NCBI GenBank assembly: GCA_029268325.1
Contig: JAJUGC010000128.1
Location: 1 to 6,555 of the forward strand
Length of the DNA: 6,555 nucleotides
Direction of reading: 5' to 3'
DNA from: Gammaproteobacteria bacterium
GTDB taxonomy: Bacteria; Pseudomonadota; Gammaproteobacteria; Pseudomonadales; Oleiphilaceae
Positions 4,119-6,555 of the stretch are shown here, one piece after another (position 1 is the first letter of the stretch; the number at the start of each line of letters is the position of its first letter). The position numbers and the translations under genes were made by a program. The notes beneath the pieces are model-generated. The model ran no database searches. It was given only the letters and a program-made list of their open reading frames with translations, and had not been told where the DNA came from.

Positions 4119-6555
4119 TCAGGTCAGGGCACAGACGTTTCGGGCACACAGGTGATGCTCGCTGGGAATCAGGTTGAACTGGCAGCTATCCTGGGAGGCC
4201 AGGTGGCGGATATGCCCGCGATAGGCCACAGTAATCGGCGGTGCCAGGGTGCGGTGGCTGTGGATTTTCAAGCAGTCATGGGTAATGGTGACTGTGAGCA
4301 GGTGGCGCCGGTAGCGCATGCGAAACTCCAGGCAGGTCAATTCTTCGGGCAGGGCGGGGTTGAAGTGCAGAATATCGGCACGGGGCTCGATGCCGGTAAA
4401 TCCCCGTTGCACCAGGTCGACGGTACCGGCCATGGCGCCCAGGTGAATCCCTTCCGCCGTGGTACCTCCTTGAATATCGCTGATATCACTGTTCAGGGCC
4501 TGCATGAAAAGGGGCCAGGCCTGGGCCCGGCTGATGCGACTTAATACCCAGGCGTGGACGATCCAGCTCAGGGTCGAGCCGTGGGAGGTGCGCTGCAGGT
4601 AATAGCTGACATTGCGGGGCATGATATCCCGGTCATATTCATAGCCCAGCCGCTCGAACAGATAGGCCAACTCCTCGGGCGAGAACAGGTAAAACAGCAT
4701 CAGCACGTCGGCCTGCTTGGAAGCCTTGTAGCGGTTAACGTTGTCGTTTTCCGCCTCCAGAATCCGATCCAGGCGCTGGATATCGCCATACTTTTCCCGG
4801 TATCCGTCCCAGTCGAACTCTTCCAGGTTCTCATAGCCTTCGAACTGGCTGATGATGCGGTCCCCATGGAAGGGAATGAACAGATTGCGGCTGATGCTGT
4901 CCCAGTGCCGAAGTTCCCGTTTGTCCAGTTTTAGCTTCTCCCGTAGTTTGCTGTAGCGCTCTTCTGGCAGGAGCTCCGCGATGTCCCGTGCCCGGCACAG
5001 TATCCAGGCGGCCATCACATTGGTGTAGGCATTGTTGTTCAGGCCCTTTTCTTCCTGGGGTGGGGTATCGGGATAGGCGGTGTGGTATTCGTCTGGCCCC
5101 ATTACTTCATGAATTTCATATTGGCCGGTCTTCAGGTTGTAACGGGCCAGGCTGGCCCAGAAGCGGGAGATCTCAAAGAACATTTCGGCGCCGTAGTCGT
5201 AGAGGAACTCATAGTCCTCGGTGATCTCGTAATAGCGCCAGATATTGAGGGCGATGGCGGCATTGATATGGCGCTGGCGATAGCTGGTATCGGGCAGCCA
5301 GCGGCCGGATTTGGGGTTGAGGTGAATTTTTTGGGTTTCCTCGCGCCCGGTACTGCCGCTTTGCCAGGGGTACATGGCGCCCTTCAGCCCGGCGGCCTGG
5401 GCGTTCGCCCGTGCTTCCGGCAGGCGCCGGTAACGATATCGGAGCAGGGCACGGGTCAGAATGGGAATGCGTAGCGTCAGGTAGGGAAAGATAAACAGCT
5501 CGTCCCAGAAAATATGGCCCCGATAGGCCTCGCCGTGCCAGCCCCGGGCCGGAACGCTCACGTCCTGGTCGATACTGTGCAGGGAAACGGTCTGTAGGAG
5601 GTGGAAAATGTGCAGCCGAAGCTTCATGCTGGCATCATCGTTTTGGGGAGCTTCCACCTTGATGTCGCACTCTTCCCAAAGTTGTTTCCAGGCCTGCTGA
5701 TGCTCATCCAAGAGTTCCTCGAAGGGGGCGGCCCGTACGGTGGAGGTTTCCGCTGCGGTGAGGGGCTCGGTAATGGCCAAGTCCCGGGAGCTGTGCAATG
5801 CTATGGTCTTTTCGATCCGTAGGGGTTGGTCCTGTTGCAGCGTCAGTGGGTAGTGCAGAAAGATCTGGGCGTGATCGGCATCGAGCCGGGACTCGGGATG
5901 GATCGGATGGCCATCCTGGTAGAGGACATGTCTCGCCACCATGGCGATTTCGATGCGGGACTGTCGGGTGCGGACCTGCAGGGCGATCAGGTCGTCGTCC
6001 ATCTGCCGGGTTCCCAAATGATCCAGGTGCTGGCTCTCCAGTCCCCGGTAACGGGCAACCCCTTCATTACGCACGTTGCCGTCCAGACCTGAGCGCAAGG
6101 TGATTTCCCCCGACCAGTTCTCCGGGGTCAGTTCCAGGGAAATCGCGGCCAGCCGTGGGTTCGCCATACTGACAAAGCGCTGTTCCCGCCACCAGGTGAT
6201 TCTGCCCTGGGAATCCTGAAACCGGATGTTGCGCTTTAGCACACCCGTTTTGAGGATGAGGTGTTGGTGATACTCCAGGGGCGTCAACTGATCGAGTCGA
6301 AACCAGTCCCCATCGCCGATGCGGAAAGTGAGGGGCAGCCAGTTGGGCAGGTTGACCAGGTCCTCGTTTTCCACCTCGCGACCGGCAACGGTGGAAGTTT
6401 GCCGGTCATAACAGCCAGCGAGATAGGTACCGGGATAATGGATGCTATCGTTGCGGCAGCAGGTGGAGGCGCCGCGGGTGACAAAATATCCATTGCCGGT
6501 GGCACACAGGGCTTCCCGCAGGCCTTCGTGGGCCGGGTCGTAATGGTCGTATTCC
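4119..6555 (-). CDS. Glycoside hydrolase family 65 phosphorylase-type enzyme, start beyond the window edge
   Basis: The frame is open from the right edge (first whole codon at 6552-6554) to the stop at 4119-4121, giving 811 visible residues, close to a full family member. A GTG at 6372-6374 is internal: 60 codons before it continue the family N-terminus, with REALCATGNGYFVTRGA and HYPGTYLAGCYDR, then NEDLVNLPNWL. The N-terminal beta-sandwich is followed by the (alpha/alpha)6 catalytic barrel and a C-terminal beta domain. FWDELFIFP (visible residues 349-357) lines the glucose subsite; GPDEYH carries the probable general acid Glu489 (codon 5088-5090); KQADV (about 613) and HGSTLS (about 658) form the phosphate-binding site; GGTTAEGIHLGAMAG follows. 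Such inverting phosphorylases split alpha-glucosides such as maltose, trehalose or kojibiose with phosphate to beta-glucose 1-phosphate, which fits the beta-phosphoglucomutase downstream. The substrate is unassigned, and a hydrolase member of the family is less likely given the phosphate motifs. No internal signal or membrane segment is seen. Confidence 0.93.
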   Translation of the reverse strand, partial: EYDHYDPAHEGLREALCATGNGYFVTRGASTCCRNDSIHYPGTYLAGCYDRQTSTVAGREVENEDLVNLPNWLPLTFRIGDGDWFRLDQLTPLEYHQHLILKTGVLKRNIRFQDSQGRITWWREQRFVSMANPRLAAISLELTPENWSGEITLRSGLDGNVRNEGVARYRGLESQHLDHLGTRQMDDDLIALQVRTRQSRIEIAMVARHVLYQDGHPIHPESRLDADHAQIFLHYPLTLQQDQPLRIEKTIALHSSRDLAITEPLTAAETSTVRAAPFEELLDEHQQAWKQLWEECDIKVEAPQNDDASMKLRLHIFHLLQTVSLHSIDQDVSVPARGWHGEAYRGHIFWDELFIFPYLTLRIPILTRALLRYRYRRLPEARANAQAAGLKGAMYPWQSGSTGREETQKIHLNPKSGRWLPDTSYRQRHINAAIALNIWRYYEITEDYEFLYDYGAEMFFEISRFWASLARYNLKTGQYEIHEVMGPDEYHTAYPDTPPQEEKGLNNNAYTNVMAAWILCRARDIAELLPEERYSKLREKLKLDKRELRHWDSISRNLFIPFHGDRIISQFEGYENLEEFDWDGYREKYGDIQRLDRILEAENDNVNRYKASKQADVLMLFYLFSPEELAYLFERLGYEYDRDIMPRNVSYYLQRTSHGSTLSWIVHAWVLSRISRAQAWPLFMQALNSDISDIQGGTTAEGIHLGAMAGTVDLVQRGFTGIEPRADILHFNPALPEELTCLEFRMRYRRHLLTVTITHDCLKIHSHRTLAPPITVAYRGHIRHLASQDSCQFNLIPSEHHLCARNVCALT

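Noticed and set aside
3898..4149. 83-codon minus-strand frame overlapping the phosphoglucomutase start
   Set aside because: It is a frame-shifted reading of the phosphoglucomutase N-terminus and the GH65 C-terminus; the in-frame products are both clearly recognised.
4152..5474. Several plus-strand open frames (4152-4544, 4554-4934, 5082-5474) opposite the GH65 gene
   Set aside because: They are antisense to conserved GH65 motifs, have no family features and no promoter or ribosome site of note.
6372..6374. GTG as the start of the GH65 gene
   Set aside because: The 60 codons upstream in the same frame are open and hold conserved GH65 N-terminal motifs (GNGYFVTRGA, HYPGTYLAG), so the true start is outside the window.

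Overview
The window looks like a piece of a chromosome from a free-living proteobacterium, most likely a gammaproteobacterium. This rests on G+C in the high 50s per cent by eye, the Shine-Dalgarno sites, a HugZ-like split-barrel protein, and fatty-acid beta-oxidation genes beside a sugar phosphorylase pair. The taxonomic placement is inference only. I see no tRNA, rRNA, CRISPR array, transposase, phage gene or replication origin.

Layout, left to right: (1) 1-225, minus strand: the N-terminal part of a HugZ/pyridoxamine-phosphate-oxidase-like protein, cut by the window edge. (2) 226-471: a divergent intergenic region with two inverted repeats and a heptamer (CGGCCAA) that occurs three times. 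(3) 472-1611, plus: an acyl-CoA dehydrogenase of the long-chain (LCAD) type. (4) 1612-1648: a short G+C-rich stem-loop between convergent genes. (5) 1649-2176, minus: an HD-domain phosphohydrolase-like protein. (6) 2177-2327: a second divergent intergenic region rich in dyads. (7) 2328-3140, plus: a crotonase-family protein that matches delta(3,5)-delta(2,4)-dienoyl-CoA isomerase, including all three acidic active-site residues. (8) 3141-3349: a palindromic intergenic repeat (C-run/TTT...AAA/G-run) in two inverted modules, plus a short tandem repeat. (9) 3350-4093, minus: a HAD-family beta-phosphoglucomutase. (10) 4119-6555, minus: a glycoside hydrolase family 65 (GH65) phosphorylase-type enzyme, cut at its N-terminus by the window edge.

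Two functional themes can be read. The acyl-CoA dehydrogenase and the dienoyl-CoA isomerase both belong to beta-oxidation, and the isomerase handles intermediates from unsaturated fatty acids with odd-numbered double bonds. They are on the same strand but separated by an opposite-strand HD gene, so they are neighbours and not one simple operon. The GH65 enzyme and beta-phosphoglucomutase form a tight two-gene operon (25-base gap). Inverting GH65 phosphorylases release beta-glucose 1-phosphate from an alpha-glucoside, and beta-phosphoglucomutase converts it to glucose 6-phosphate. The disaccharide or glucoside used cannot be told from this sequence.

Most of the window is ordinary metabolic chromosome. 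The parts most worth a second look are the non-coding elements (heptamer and dyads at 280-429, dyads at 2212-2294, large repeat at 3168-3333) and two departures from family signatures: the FWDELF motif in the GH65 protein, and KDKAG where KPxPD is expected in the phosphoglucomutase.
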